Counted from the stretch's first letter, positions 37,001-46,516 are shown. The stretch: 64,000 bases of DNA from Flavobacterium collinsii (GCF_902804485.1 NZ_CADCST010000067.1:79781-143780), one strand, 5' to 3'. The notes: a model not told the origin generated them from the sequence alone. Made by a program: numbers and translations.

Positions 37001-38455
37001 GTTCCAACCCGATGGTACAGTCCATTCATATGAAACAGCATTAGTCACGCTGGCAACACTATAAATCTGATTATTAACGGATGTACATTGTGTTGCTGCT
37101 CCCGTAATTAGTCCTGGTTGTGCCGGTTGACTCGGGCTTGTAACAAAGGTAACCTCATTACTTTCATTAAATACACAATTCACACCCGAGGCATTAGTCG
37201 CATTAATTGTCGCAATTCGCTTGTATTTTGTTATTATATTAGTTCCCGTTGCATTAGTAATTGCGGGAGGGTCATAGGTTCTTGAATTACCGTTAGAAGG
37301 AACATTCGCATAACTTGCTCCATTAGTTGAAACCATCCATTGATAATTAATATATGGATTTTCTATTTCTGTCCCAGAATCATTATACTTGAAAGAACCC
37401 TCAATTACCGCCGGATTTCCGCCTGAACAAAAATTAGTTGTTGCCGGAGCTGTTATTGTATTGGCATTTGGATCAAAAGGTATTGTTTGGAAACTTAACT
37501 GATTATTACCCGTATTTTCATAATAATCTAAAACAAGTTTTGAATTCACCTCAAGATTAACTAAAATATAATCATAATTTGTAGGCGTTTGCTGTACCCA
37601 TCGATCAAAAACTCTATTGTCGTCTATATACAAACGAACACCATCATCACCCGTAACCTTTACAAAATAGCAACCAGGAGCTTTATTCCAAGTCATACGA
37701 TAACGTACTGCAAAATTATGTGTTTCAATGCTTCCTCTGACATTACCTTCTGAATACACATCAAAACAATTCGTATCATTGTTTGCTCCAAAATTAAAAT
37801 TTACCGGAATTACATCTGAACCAACATCATAGTATCCCGCATAATTTGTTGCTGAATTCGTAATAAATGGATAGGTAGTTTCAGAAAGAGTCGCAGGTGA
37901 AGTGCCTCCGGGAGGAGGAGTACCTGTCCAATTATAAATATATCCTTTCCATGAACCTACTCCATAGCCCGTTTGAGAATCCATCGTACTGGTACTGGTG
38001 TTGGCTACCGTGTTTAATGTCATCGAAAGCGTAGTAGCCGTAGTGTTTCCTGTACTTGAACAATTGTTATTTCTTAACAGTAAAACTCTAATTTTACCAG
38101 AAAAAGTTGCTGTCCAGGTTATGCTGGTACCATTTATCCAACTGTTTTGAGCTAAAACGCCATTCGTTAGTGCCGCATCGTCAAAAAGCCCTAAATATTC
38201 AGTATTCTGTCCTGTAGTTCCTCCACTCCAAATATCTGGCACTGAAAAGGTATAATTATATCCTTTAATCACATTAACAGCAACATACTCCTGTGCTCTT
38301 AGTGTCCCAACTGTAAGAGGACTTGTTCCATCAATACAAAAAAACTGATCTGCTCCTCGCTGACTCGTTCCAAAACTTGGATAACCAGAACACTGTCCAT
38401 AATTTATAAGGTAAGTAAAAAACAATACAAAACTTAATAGTAGTTTTCTATTCAT
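34097..38455 (-). CDS. Giant T9SS-secreted protein, PA14-like plus Ig-like domains
   Basis: 1452 residues, the largest protein here. Signal peptide MNRKLLLSFVLFFTYLINYG, then an N-terminal fold with RVLLLRNNNCSSTG. A PA14-like domain follows (~residues 185-325; NFAVRYRMTWNKAPGCYFV, VTGDDGVRLYIDDNRVFDRW), usually a carbohydrate-binding fold. Ig/PKD-like repeats come next, including YEWTVPSGWNIVSGAGTNSI, a motif shared with the 39584 protein (YVWNVPPGWTITSGANTNSI). From about residue 945 the shared module begins (CSCEVNSGANVIIAVG, DYVYWSTPVSPQ, LIGNPYPSALSGE, LYFWTHNTPAKP), ending in a type C-like sorting region (VTVYDVSGKILYNKKK). Confidence 0.88.
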   Translation of the reverse strand: MNRKLLLSFVLFFTYLINYGQCSGYPSFGTSQRGADQFFCIDGTSPLTVGTLRAQEYVAVNVIKGYNYTFSVPDIWSGGTTGQNTEYLGLFDDAALTNGVLAQNSWINGTSITWTATFSGKIRVLLLRNNNCSSTGNTTATTLSMTLNTVANTSTSTMDSQTGYGVGSWKGYIYNWTGTPPPGGTSPATLSETTYPFITNSATNYAGYYDVGSDVIPVNFNFGANNDTNCFDVYSEGNVRGSIETHNFAVRYRMTWNKAPGCYFVKVTGDDGVRLYIDDNRVFDRWVQQTPTNYDYILVNLEVNSKLVLDYYENTGNNQLSFQTIPFDPNANTITAPATTNFCSGGNPAVIEGSFKYNDSGTEIENPYINYQWMVSTNGASYANVPSNGNSRTYDPPAITNATGTNIITKYKRIATINATNASGVNCVFNESNEVTFVTSPSQPAQPGLITGAATQCTSVNNQIYSVASVTNAVSYEWTVPSGWNIVSGAGTNSITVNIESTGQSGSIVVRAWNGCGFGTTRTFGVTVNAGSIGGTVTGSSSSCSATNSTVLTLNGRTGSVIRWESSTDDFATVVNAISNTAGTYTATNVASTTSYRAVVQNGSCPIAYSSSAYVTINRVLTTDAAVCKGGSGSMMANPSTNLGLVIAGLWTNTNPLAARPNGTTSCSFPGGNNRYYVASSFQVTVSGTYTFEMNPDNTYDGMGYIVSGAFVPGSCSTGSFIGGDDDSGSDREPLMTVTLNAGTIYTLISTTYDGPITTGGFSWKITPPSGGKISTGVNWYKDATGGNAIATGASFNPVGVVGSGLIDTNTVGTTSYFAAFASNTSCRVQANFVINPLPATPAVGTVTQLTCTTSGSIALSGLPSGGTLTRSPGAVVVPYTGTAITDVNLGEGTYTYTVGNGTCTSLATAGIVINPLPVATYNNGWDTPTTAGKKLIFATNFTSTGDVTGCSCEVNSGANVIIAVGHTLNITNDVKVLSGGTMTFKNTASLVQKNNVTNTGDITYERTTPPILLKDYVYWSTPVSPQKLVDLSSLTPSTMYYGFDGTQWVRMNRNDNMVVGKGYIIRAPSNYSNSSKTAYPASFKGVPNNGNIETEMLASGKSYLIGNPYPSALSGERFVSEGIEGFIKTNENVINGTLYFWTHNTPAKPVASNQYTTDDYASFNLLGSTKANSGGDKPTGEIAAGQSFFLTTKAAGKILFTNAMRLGAVDNGQFFRPANTSRKSTIERHRIWLNLISTTGAFKQLLLGYAEGASNDYETLYDGLTLDGNQYLDFYTISDTKKLVIQGRALPFTDSDVVPLGYRTAVAGDFTISIDEADGKLEKQVIYVEDKTTGVIHDLTQSNYTFKTEVGNFTERLVLRYTGKTLGVGDFENVKDGILVSIKNKVIAIQSSQENIKEVTVYDVSGKILYNKKKVSNTELQIQNLPSSNQVLLVKVTLANDFTATRKIIFQ

Positions 38456-38744
38456 GGGGCTATGTGGTATTTATGATTAAATTTGTTTTTACAAACAAAA
38501 CACAAAACGTACTGTATTAAAAAACACAGTTTATTTATGTTCTGTTTTTAAATAATAACGGCTAAAAACCTGTTTTACAAGGTCATAATAAACTGTTAAT
38601 TTTTGCGTACAAAAATATTATAATTCCCCACATATACAACATTTTAGCTGAAGACTTTTTTGAGAAAAACAAAAAAAATAGTTGTGTTTTTAACATTTAA
38701 ATGACTATTTTTAGCAGCAACCGTTAAAAAGAAAGAAAAAACAC

Positions 38745-39218
38745 ATGAATTCAATCTGCACTCCAAAAGAGGCCTTACTAAAACTAGAACACTATTGTGC
38801 CTATCAGGAACGTTGTCATGCCGAAGTAGTTTCTAAATTGTACAGCCTCAAAATGACGGCCGATGAAATTGATATGATTGTAGTTCAGCTGATTGAAACT
38901 AACTTTCTAAACGAAACACGATTTGCCTGCAGCTTCGCCAGAGGCAAACACCGTATTAAACACTGGGGCAGAATCCGAATTACAAATGAACTAAAAGCAA
39001 AACAAATTTCTTCGACCAACATTACGCTTGCTTTAAAAGAAATTACAGCCGAAGAATACGAGACCACTTTTGACCAACTTTCTGAACGATGCTGGAATGG
39101 CATTACCGAAAAAAACACCTTAAAAAAACGAAAAAAATTCTGCGACTATATGCTTCGTCGTGGATACGAAAGTTTTCTTGTTTACGATAAAGTCACTTTA
39201 CTTGAAAAAGAATTCTAG
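38745..39218 (+). CDS. recX: Regulatory protein RecX
   Basis: RecX proteins bind RecA and limit its filament growth during recombination and SOS repair. The 157-residue protein is made of three-helix repeats: ALLKLEHYCAYQERCHAEVV, QLIETNFLNETRFACSFARG, then KHWGRIRITNELKAKQIS with IKH/RI residues typical of the family, and a last repeat with RGYESFLVYD. recA is not in this window. The gene sits between two giant paralogues and shares no function with them; it looks like a core gene flanked by duplicated secreted-protein genes. Confidence 0.93.
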   Translation: MNSICTPKEALLKLEHYCAYQERCHAEVVSKLYSLKMTADEIDMIVVQLIETNFLNETRFACSFARGKHRIKHWGRIRITNELKAKQISSTNITLALKEITAEEYETTFDQLSERCWNGITEKNTLKKRKKFCDYMLRRGYESFLVYDKVTLLEKEF

Positions 39219-39519
39219 TCTATAAAAATTCCAATCCTTACCTCATTCCTTCTGGGATTTTCTCGTCAAAATCACCACACTCACACATTCCATTTTCTTG
39301 CGAATTTTTTACTCATAAGACGTTTTTTATACTTATAACTCTAAAAACCGGATCGTTTTGAGTGTTATTTTACGATTTTTCTTACACTATAAAAGTATTA
39401 TTTATAAGAAATAACATAAAACTACATTTTCAAACATGCATTTCGTCGACTATTTTAACGTTTTGTCGATTAAACAGTCATTACCAAAACCGCTTATTTA
39501 CCGAACACGTAGATGTATC
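39219..39519. other. Gap between recX and the fourth giant gene
   Basis: About 300 AT-rich bases that hold no supported gene. A promoter box lies at its right end. A 65-codon plus-strand frame at 39362 lacks protein-like features. Confidence 0.4.
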
Positions 39520-39527
39520 TATCTTTG
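39520..39527 (+). promoter_or_regulatory. Putative -7 box for the giant gene at 39584
   Basis: TATCTTTG followed by CCC; the ATG at 39584 follows 56 bases after the box. Confidence 0.6.
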
Positions 39528-39583
39528 CCCGGGCAAAAATTTATCCTGTTCCGGCATAACAAATTGTATAGAATACACCTACT

Positions 39584-42500
39584 ATGAAGAAAACTTTACT
39601 TTTTAAAACACCTTCTTTTCCCTTTAATCTTTCGTCAAAAAATTTTAGTTCCAATAGAAAAATTAACTTTTTTTCAGCTATAAAAAATACCTTCGAATCT
39701 TCGAAACTTTACTTTAGAATACTGGTTACTTTCATCCTACTAATCAATGCCAGCAATTCGAATGCGCAATGTAACTCCGGCGCAACTGCTGGACCTATTC
39801 AAAGTAATACGGATAAATTATGCGTAGGTGTTTCAGCTACTTTCTGGTCTACAGGATGGAAAGGAACCTGGTCCTCATCAAATTCCGCAATCTTAGAAGT
39901 TTCAACTGATAGTGACGGCCGTGCAATAGTCACTGCGAAAGCTCCCGGAACTGCCAGCGTAATCAATACTGTAACACAGTCAAATTGCAGTACTATCAAA
40001 ACTGCTCAAAAACAAGTTACTGTTTATGAAGCTTTAGGCGCTACTGGAGTGATTTCAGGTGCTAATCCTCAATGTTCCGGAAACACTGGACAAGTTTATT
40101 CCATTCCACCAGTAGCAAATGCAACTAAATACGTTTGGAATGTACCACCCGGATGGACTATTACATCAGGAGCTAACACAAATTCCATTACTGTAACCGT
40201 AGGTAATAGCTCCGACAATATCACAGTTGTCGTATCTAATGACTGTAAAACTAATAATGCGAAATACAAAAATGTCAACATTACAGATCAAAAAACACCT
40301 AGCCCCACTATTACAGCTAGTGGGACAACAACATTTTGTCAGGGAGGCAGTGTTACACTTACTTCAACTAAGCAAGATAAGTATCTGTGGTCAAATGGCG
40401 AAACAGGTCAAAGCATAAACGTAACCACTTCTGGTACCTACACGGTAACAACAACAAAAGATGGATATAATTGCCCAAGCAATGCCTCAAACAGTATAGT
40501 TGTCAATGTACAAGCAGGATTAACATTCACCAATCAACCGCAGGACTTAATTACCTGCGAAGGTCAGTCCGGAACCTTTAGCGTAACCGCATCTGCCTCG
40601 AATGCTACCTACCAATGGCAATATTCTGCCAATGGCTCAACGAACTGGACCAATACCAATGGGGTTCAAGGTGTATCAGGTCATACTACGGCAACCTTAA
40701 ATTTGACCAACCTTCCTTTGTCCTATAGTGACTACTATGTTCGTTGTGTCGCAAGAAGCCCAACCACTTGTCCTGCCAATACTAACACAAACTCAAATAC
40801 TGCTAAACTAACGGTTAACCCATCATTAAAAATCACCTCACAGTCGACCGTTACTCAAACCAAATGCCTCAACGATGCCTTTACACCTTTAACGGTTACT
40901 GCTACAGCATCAGGAACCTTAAACTATCAATGGTTCAGTAATACTACTGCAACTACCACAAACGGAACGGCATTAGGAGCTTCAAATGGTGCCAGAACCA
41001 GTAGTTACACTCCACAATCCACAACATCAGGAACATTATATTACTATGCGGTAGTAACATCAAGCTGCGGAACAGCAACCACTGCAATTTCAGAAGCTAT
41101 TATTACCAAACAAGCAAATATTGCCCCAACAGTAGGAACTATCAAACAACCTACCTGTACTATACCAAGCGGAAGTGTTGTTTTAGAAAATGTCCCTGCA
41201 TCAGGAAGATTACTGGAGTCACGAGGAACTGTATACAATTATACGACTTCCGGAACCACATACGAAATTTCAGGATTAGCTCCCGGAACTTATAAATTTG
41301 CCGTTGATGATAATTGTACAAAAGTATACTCCTCGGATGTTGTCATCCTACCTGGAAATGTATGGAATGGAACTGAATGGTCAGGCGGAACACCATCACT
41401 AAACGACCTGATTCATTTTACGGGAAATTATATAGCAGAAACAGATCTTAACGGATGTTCCTGTACGATTGACAATGGAGCGACTGTAACAATAAAATCA
41501 GGAGTAACCCTGACTGTTACAAACAGCATCGATGTTGACTCCGGATCTTTAGTATTTGAAAACAACTCAAGTTTAATACAAAAAACTAATGCTGTAAATA
41601 CCGGAAATATTACTTACATCCGTACCAGTCCTCCCATATTCCAAAAAGATTATTTGTACTGGTCCACCCCGGTAACTCCGCAAAAATTAGTAGGTGTTTC
41701 ACCTTCTACGCCTGCCAATTTTTATTATGGCAATGATGGCACACAATGGGTACGAACCAATAGAGAAAGCAATATGATTGTTGGAAAAGGCTACATTATT
41801 CGAGGACCATCGAATTACACCAATACCAATAAACAAGAATTTACCGCAACTTTCAAAGGAATTCCAAACAATGGAGATCTGGAAGGAGAATCACTAACCG
41901 CTACGAAAGCTCACCTGATCGGAAATCCGTATCCGTCTGCCTTAAGTGCCGATCTGCTTTTAAAAGAGAATCCAATGTTAAACGGAACGCTCTATTTCTG
42001 GACGCACAACACTCCAGCAAAACCTGTAGCAAGTAATCAGTACAGTGCTGATGATTATGCTTCCTACAACCTTAGTGGAGGAGTTTCTGCAAAATCAGAT
42101 AAACAGCACAATAATGATCCTGCAAAAGACAAAGGCACTAAACCGACGGGCAACATAGCAGCCGGGCAAGCCTTCTTTGTAACAACGAATGCTGCAGGAA
42201 AAGTCAAGTTTAATAATTCAATGCGATTGGGCGGATCGAATAACGGTCAGTTTTTCAGACCCGGAAACACGTCAAAAGCAGCAGCTATAGAAAAACACCG
42301 CATTTGGCTAAACATGACCAATGCAACGGGAGCTTTTAAACAATTGCTAGTAAGCTACATTGAAGGGGCAACCAATGACTTTGAAACTAATTACGATGGG
42401 TTAACTTTTGACGGCAATCAATATTTGGATTTTTACACTACGGATCAAAAAAACAAATATGTAATTCAGGGACGTGCTCTGCCATTTACAGATACCGATC

Positions 42501-42970
42501 TAGTTCCATTAGGATACCGCACAACAGTTGCAGGTGATTTTACTGTTGCAATTGACGAAGTAGACGGAAACATGAGCAATCAGGCCATTTACATTGAAGA
42601 CAAAACTACAGGAACTGTCCATAATTTAACGCAAAGCAATTATACTTTTAAAACCGAAGTCGGTACCTTTACCGAACGCTTGACACTGCGCTATAAACCA
42701 GGCAAAACTTTAGGTACAGGAGATTTTGAAAACATCGAGAATAGCATTCTTATTTCGACTGGAAATAAAACCATTCAAGTGTCTTCATCAAAAGAAAACA
42801 TTAAACAAGTTGTTGTTTTTGATATTACTGGTAAACAATTATACAATAGAAACAAATTAAACAGTGCAGCTTTTCAAATTGAAAATTTACCATCTGTCAA
42901 TCAGGTTTTACTGGTGAAGGTCACTTTAGCAAATGATTTTACCGTTACCCGAAAAGTATTGCTTCAGTAA
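39584..42970 (+). CDS. Giant T9SS-secreted protein with Ig/PKD-like domains
   Basis: 1128 residues. The signal peptide is unusually long: about 45 polar residues precede the hydrophobic core FRILVTFILLINASNSNAQ. No internal Met offers a shorter start. Ig/PKD-like domains cover residues ~65-620 (YVWNVPPGWTITSGANTNSI; TFCQGGSVTLTSTKQDKYLW; SSNATYQWQYS-like repeats). From about 622 it carries the shared module (CSCTIDNGATVTIKSG, DYLYWSTPVTPQ, LIGNPYPSALSAD, LYFWTHNTPAKP, ALPFTDTDLVPLGY) and a type C-like sorting tail (VVVFDITGKQLYNRNK). Its module is closest to those of the 34097 and 25990 proteins. It is the only one on the plus strand. Confidence 0.88.
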   Translation: MKKTLLFKTPSFPFNLSSKNFSSNRKINFFSAIKNTFESSKLYFRILVTFILLINASNSNAQCNSGATAGPIQSNTDKLCVGVSATFWSTGWKGTWSSSNSAILEVSTDSDGRAIVTAKAPGTASVINTVTQSNCSTIKTAQKQVTVYEALGATGVISGANPQCSGNTGQVYSIPPVANATKYVWNVPPGWTITSGANTNSITVTVGNSSDNITVVVSNDCKTNNAKYKNVNITDQKTPSPTITASGTTTFCQGGSVTLTSTKQDKYLWSNGETGQSINVTTSGTYTVTTTKDGYNCPSNASNSIVVNVQAGLTFTNQPQDLITCEGQSGTFSVTASASNATYQWQYSANGSTNWTNTNGVQGVSGHTTATLNLTNLPLSYSDYYVRCVARSPTTCPANTNTNSNTAKLTVNPSLKITSQSTVTQTKCLNDAFTPLTVTATASGTLNYQWFSNTTATTTNGTALGASNGARTSSYTPQSTTSGTLYYYAVVTSSCGTATTAISEAIITKQANIAPTVGTIKQPTCTIPSGSVVLENVPASGRLLESRGTVYNYTTSGTTYEISGLAPGTYKFAVDDNCTKVYSSDVVILPGNVWNGTEWSGGTPSLNDLIHFTGNYIAETDLNGCSCTIDNGATVTIKSGVTLTVTNSIDVDSGSLVFENNSSLIQKTNAVNTGNITYIRTSPPIFQKDYLYWSTPVTPQKLVGVSPSTPANFYYGNDGTQWVRTNRESNMIVGKGYIIRGPSNYTNTNKQEFTATFKGIPNNGDLEGESLTATKAHLIGNPYPSALSADLLLKENPMLNGTLYFWTHNTPAKPVASNQYSADDYASYNLSGGVSAKSDKQHNNDPAKDKGTKPTGNIAAGQAFFVTTNAAGKVKFNNSMRLGGSNNGQFFRPGNTSKAAAIEKHRIWLNMTNATGAFKQLLVSYIEGATNDFETNYDGLTFDGNQYLDFYTTDQKNKYVIQGRALPFTDTDLVPLGYRTTVAGDFTVAIDEVDGNMSNQAIYIEDKTTGTVHNLTQSNYTFKTEVGTFTERLTLRYKPGKTLGTGDFENIENSILISTGNKTIQVSSSKENIKQVVVFDITGKQLYNRNKLNSAAFQIENLPSVNQVLLVKVTLANDFTVTRKVLLQ

Positions 42971-42987
42971 TCGTTAATTCGTTCTAT

Positions 42988-43024
42988 AAAAAAATCCATT
43001 CTGTTTCTCAGAATGGATTTCTTT
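42988..43024. terminator. Terminator between convergent genes
   Basis: Stem AAATCCATTCTG with CAGAATGGATTT and a 5-base loop, bordered by A and T runs. It serves the giant gene and possibly the ketoacyl synthase gene. Confidence 0.85.
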
Positions 43025-43054
43025 ATATCTCAACTTGGTATTCGAAAAATTAAA

Positions 43055-44221
43055 CTAGGGCTTTTCGATCAAAACGCTAACTGCATTTCCTCCAAAACCT
43101 ACCGCATTAATCAATATTCTTTTAAGGGATTTAGTCTGTTTTTGTTCTTCTCCGAAAGGCACTCCAATAAAAGTATCGTGCTGAAACATCAAAAGTGCCA
43201 ACTCTAAACTCAATATACCGGAAGCTCCAAAAGTATGTCCGATCTTCCATTTATTAGTAGTTAGCAAAGGCAGCTGAGAATCAAAGACCTTTTCGATAGC
43301 GCGCAATTCTGTTAAGTCTCCTTTGATTGTTCCCGGCGCGTGCATCACAATAGCATCAACGGTTTCGGGAGCGACATCTTTTAACGCCATTTTCATTGAT
43401 TTCTGAAAACAGGTTGCTTCTGCAGAAATTGAGATATTATGTTCCAAGATTTCCGTTGCATAGCCAACTCCTGTAATATACGCCAATGCATTTTCTTTTT
43501 CTCCGGCTTCCAGACAACAAACCGCTGCCCCTTCCCCTAAAATCATGGTGTTCTGCGTTTTCTCAAAGTCAAAAGCCAGATTAGGCCAGGATTCTAACTC
43601 CTGATCAATTCTGGAATATATTTTAAGAGCTCTCATTTGAGCAATCGTAAAATCTGTCAATGGAGCTTCACTTCCACCCACCAAAAATTTATCCGCCATA
43701 CCGGACTTCAACCATGCCACTCCATTTAACAAAGCATGAAGCGCCGTTGAACAGGTTATAGAATGAGATATTTCCGGCCCCGTACTTTGCAGGTCATGAG
43801 CGATCCATGATGATATATTCCCCAGAGTTGTTGTTGGAGAAGCTAAAGTTTGTGCCTTTCCGGTATCAATATATTCTTTGTAATGTTTTTCGAATAGGTC
43901 TGTCGCTCCTCGGGACGACCCAATATTGATTCCAAAAGTATCTTCTGAATTCCATCCTGCTTGTCGAACCGCTACTCTTGAAGCTGCCAGAGCAAACAAA
44001 ACCGAATCATCTAAAAATTTATATTTCGGATCAGACTCCCTCACTTCCGCTACAATTTGTTTAGATTCGGCATCAAGAGCTGCAACAGATGTTTCCTGTT
44101 GATCTAAAAATTGTTTCGTAAAACAATGCTGACGATCAAGGTACTTTTTCCAAACTGAATCTGTCGTATTTCCTAAAGGTGAAATAGAAGAAAAAGCTGT
44201 TATGGAGATTTTTTTATTCAA
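43055..44221 (-). CDS. Beta-ketoacyl-ACP synthase of the KAS I/II type, next to bioA
   Basis: 388 residues, slightly shorter than FabF (about 410). It has the full condensing triad: Cys157 in SITCSTALHAL, His294 in IVMHAPGTIKGD and His329 in KIGHTFGASG. NISSWIAHDL and ILGEGAAVCCLE are typical of the fold. The usual HGTGT motif is HAPGT here, so the pocket may differ from housekeeping FabF. It lies 199 bases downstream of bioA and runs the same way, which suggests a role in making the pimeloyl chain of biotin. That role is inference; general fatty-acid or polyketide synthesis is the alternative. Confidence 0.85.
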   Translation of the reverse strand: MNKKISITAFSSISPLGNTTDSVWKKYLDRQHCFTKQFLDQQETSVAALDAESKQIVAEVRESDPKYKFLDDSVLFALAASRVAVRQAGWNSEDTFGINIGSSRGATDLFEKHYKEYIDTGKAQTLASPTTTLGNISSWIAHDLQSTGPEISHSITCSTALHALLNGVAWLKSGMADKFLVGGSEAPLTDFTIAQMRALKIYSRIDQELESWPNLAFDFEKTQNTMILGEGAAVCCLEAGEKENALAYITGVGYATEILEHNISISAEATCFQKSMKMALKDVAPETVDAIVMHAPGTIKGDLTELRAIEKVFDSQLPLLTTNKWKIGHTFGASGILSLELALLMFQHDTFIGVPFGEEQKQTKSLKRILINAVGFGGNAVSVLIEKP

Positions 44222-44415
44222 TGTTTGTAATTTATAACCCTAAGGTTGTTTTTCTAACTGTAAAAGCCACAAAATACTACTCTGGACTTTTATGTTAATC
44301 CTAAATTCACTCCTTTTCACAAAAGTTCCCGCAACAATCCCTTTAATTTAGAGTACTTGCGCTGCTTCACATTTTAATTCGGAGTAAATCAGTTCAATCC
44401 GTGAAAATCTGTCGG

Positions 44416-44423
44416 CAAATTTA
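44416..44423 (-). promoter_or_regulatory. Possible -7 box for the ketoacyl synthase gene
   Basis: Reads TAAATTTG on the minus strand, overlapping the end of bioA. It would give a leader of about 190 bases, which is long, so this is a weak call. Confidence 0.35.
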
Positions 44424-45692
44424 CACCATTTCGATAGCATCTTCAATTGTTTTGTAGACTTTTTGAAGCTGTTCGTCGCTCATTACATATGGAGGCAAAA
44501 TATAAACAATGTTTCCTACGGGACGCAAAACAACTCCTTTGTCGATAAAGAAATTATAAAGTTTGGTACGCATAGAACCGTAATAACTTTCCTCAGATTC
44601 TGATTTAATTTCTACGGCAAAGATAACCCCCAGTGTTCTGGCAGTAATTACTTTCGAATGTTTCTCGATTTTCTTCTGAAAATCCAAATGGCTTTTATGA
44701 ATTCTTTCAATATTAGCCTGCATTTCTTCCGTATGCAACAAATCAATACTTGCCAAAGCCGCAGCACAACCTGTAGGATTTGCTGTAAAAGTATGCCCGT
44801 GAAACAAAGCCTTATTGATGTCATCATCATAAAAAGCATCGAAAACTTCTTGTGTAAAAGTCGTAATCGCCATTGGGATCGTTCCTCCGGTTAATGCTTT
44901 TGATAAACAAATCATATCAGGAACTTCTGTCACATAATCCATTGCAAAGGTTTTCCCGGTTTTACCAAAACCTGTCATTACTTCATCAGCAATAGTAAGA
45001 ACATTATGCTCTTTACAAATCTGCATTAGTTTTGCCAAAGCTTCCGGTTCATACATAACCATCCCGGCAGCACCCTGTACCAAAGGTTCAAAGATAAATC
45101 CGGCACAATTATACTTTTGGATTACATCTTTCAGCGCATCATAGCTTTCCTGCTCCTGCCCTTTTACCGGAACCGGAATTCGGACTACATCAATAAACAT
45201 TCCCTGAAAAGCCTGTGTGTAAAAAGATATTCCACTTGCGGCCATTGCCGCGAAAGTATCCCCGTGAAAAGCATTTTCAAAAGCAATTATAGTTGTTCGC
45301 TTTTCATTTTTATTGAAAAAAAACTGCAACGCAACTTTGATTGCCACTTCTACTGCTGTAGAACCATTATCAGAAAAGAAAATCTTCTGTTGGTTTTTAG
45401 GTAAAATCTCAATTAGTTTTTCAGCCACTTTGATGGCTGGCTCGTGTGTGAAACCACCAAACAATACATGTTCTAATGTGGTTAACTGTTTGTAAATCGC
45501 ATCGGCAATAAATCGATTACTGTGTCCAAACGGATTTACCCACCACGAAGCAATCGCATCAATATATTCCTTACCATTCTCATCCCAAAGTAAAGCACCT
45601 TCACCTTTGGAAATTGCAATGGGAGTTTGTGCTGTTTTATGCTGTGTATAAGGATGCCAAAGGTATTGGCTGTCTTTTTCTGTTAATGTCAT
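44421..45692 (-). CDS. bioA: Adenosylmethionine-8-amino-7-oxononanoate aminotransferase
   Basis: This PLP enzyme turns KAPA into DAPA using S-adenosylmethionine as amino donor. The 423-residue protein opens with YLWHPYTQHKTA, typical of BioA. It carries SWWVNPFGHSN, FSDNGSTAVEVAIK, the class III aminotransferase motif around TIADEVMTGFGKTGK, and the PLP Lys in MICLSKALTGGTIPMA. Length and motifs are complete. A promoter box lies about 60 bases upstream. bioD lies 100 bases upstream in the same direction, with its own promoter box. Confidence 0.96.
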   Translation of the reverse strand: MTLTEKDSQYLWHPYTQHKTAQTPIAISKGEGALLWDENGKEYIDAIASWWVNPFGHSNRFIADAIYKQLTTLEHVLFGGFTHEPAIKVAEKLIEILPKNQQKIFFSDNGSTAVEVAIKVALQFFFNKNEKRTTIIAFENAFHGDTFAAMAASGISFYTQAFQGMFIDVVRIPVPVKGQEQESYDALKDVIQKYNCAGFIFEPLVQGAAGMVMYEPEALAKLMQICKEHNVLTIADEVMTGFGKTGKTFAMDYVTEVPDMICLSKALTGGTIPMAITTFTQEVFDAFYDDDINKALFHGHTFTANPTGCAAALASIDLLHTEEMQANIERIHKSHLDFQKKIEKHSKVITARTLGVIFAVEIKSESEESYYGSMRTKLYNFFIDKGVVLRPVGNIVYILPPYVMSDEQLQKVYKTIEDAIEMV

Positions 45693-45749
45693 CTTGTTTA
45701 GAATATGGATATTAGAGTATAGAAAATAGACTAAACTCTACAATTTTGA

Positions 45750-45757
45750 CAAAGATA
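45750..45757 (-). promoter_or_regulatory. Putative -7 box for bioA
   Basis: Reads TATCTTTG on the minus strand, in the gap between bioD and bioA, so bioA can be transcribed separately. Confidence 0.6.
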
Positions 45758-45792
45758 AGAAAGTCTATTTTCTTTATTCTGCCTTCATTTCT

Positions 45793-46410
45793 CTATAAAT
45801 TAAGTAAGTTCTCTCGAAACAAATCTGCATATTCCCTAATTACATTCTGATCAAAATAGGGTTCATCATCAATTCTTCCGATACATTTTATTCCGGTTCT
45901 ATTCAGAATTAAACTTTCCGTCGATTTATTCTCGTTTCCACTAAAGATGATACCTGCAACTTCAAAGCCTCTATTCTGAATCGCTTCTATCGTTAGAAGT
46001 GTATGATTAATGCTTCCCAAATAATGTCTTGAAACCACAATTATTTTATAATCCGACTGAATTAAATCTACAATGGTATCTTTTTCATTTAACGGAACAA
46101 ATATTCCGCCAGCTCCTTCAATTACCAAATGATTAGTAGTTTCGGGTTCCACAATTTTCTTTAAATCTATCGTAAGCCCGTCAATTTCTGCTGCCAGATG
46201 CGGACTTGCCGGTGTGTTTAATTCATATGCATTAGGGTAGAATTGAGATTTTGAGTTTGAGATATGAGATTTTACTTTATGTGTATCACTAAAATTTAAA
46301 TCTCCGGCCTGAACGGGTTTCCAGTAATCAGCCTCTAAAGCTTCAACAACGATTGCCGAAGTAACGGTTTTACCAACATCAGTTGAAATTCCGGTTATAA
46401 ATATTTTCAT
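45793..46410 (-). CDS. bioD: Dethiobiotin synthetase
   Basis: This enzyme closes the ureido ring of dethiobiotin from DAPA, CO2 and ATP. The 205-residue protein starts with the P-loop FITGISTDVGKTVTS. It then shows YWKPVQAGDL, HLAAEIDGLTID and the VIEGAGGIFVPLNEKDTIVD motif, followed by VVSRHYLGSINHTLLTIEA. All are standard for BioD. It is slightly shorter than the E. coli enzyme. It lies upstream of bioA and has its own promoter. Confidence 0.95.
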   Translation of the reverse strand: MKIFITGISTDVGKTVTSAIVVEALEADYWKPVQAGDLNFSDTHKVKSHISNSKSQFYPNAYELNTPASPHLAAEIDGLTIDLKKIVEPETTNHLVIEGAGGIFVPLNEKDTIVDLIQSDYKIIVVSRHYLGSINHTLLTIEAIQNRGFEVAGIIFSGNENKSTESLILNRTGIKCIGRIDDEPYFDQNVIREYADLFRENLLNL

Positions 46411-46464
46411 ACTTCTTTTGTTTCACAAAGACTCACAAAGTGAATATCCGTTTAATAATTGATG

Positions 46465-46472
46465 CAAAAATA
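46465..46472 (-). promoter_or_regulatory. Putative -7 box for bioD
   Basis: Reads TATTTTTG on the minus strand, 54 bases before the bioD start. Confidence 0.55.
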
Positions 46473-46516
46473 CCAATAAAAAACAAAACCCATCATGGCG
46501 ACAGGTTTGTTATTTT

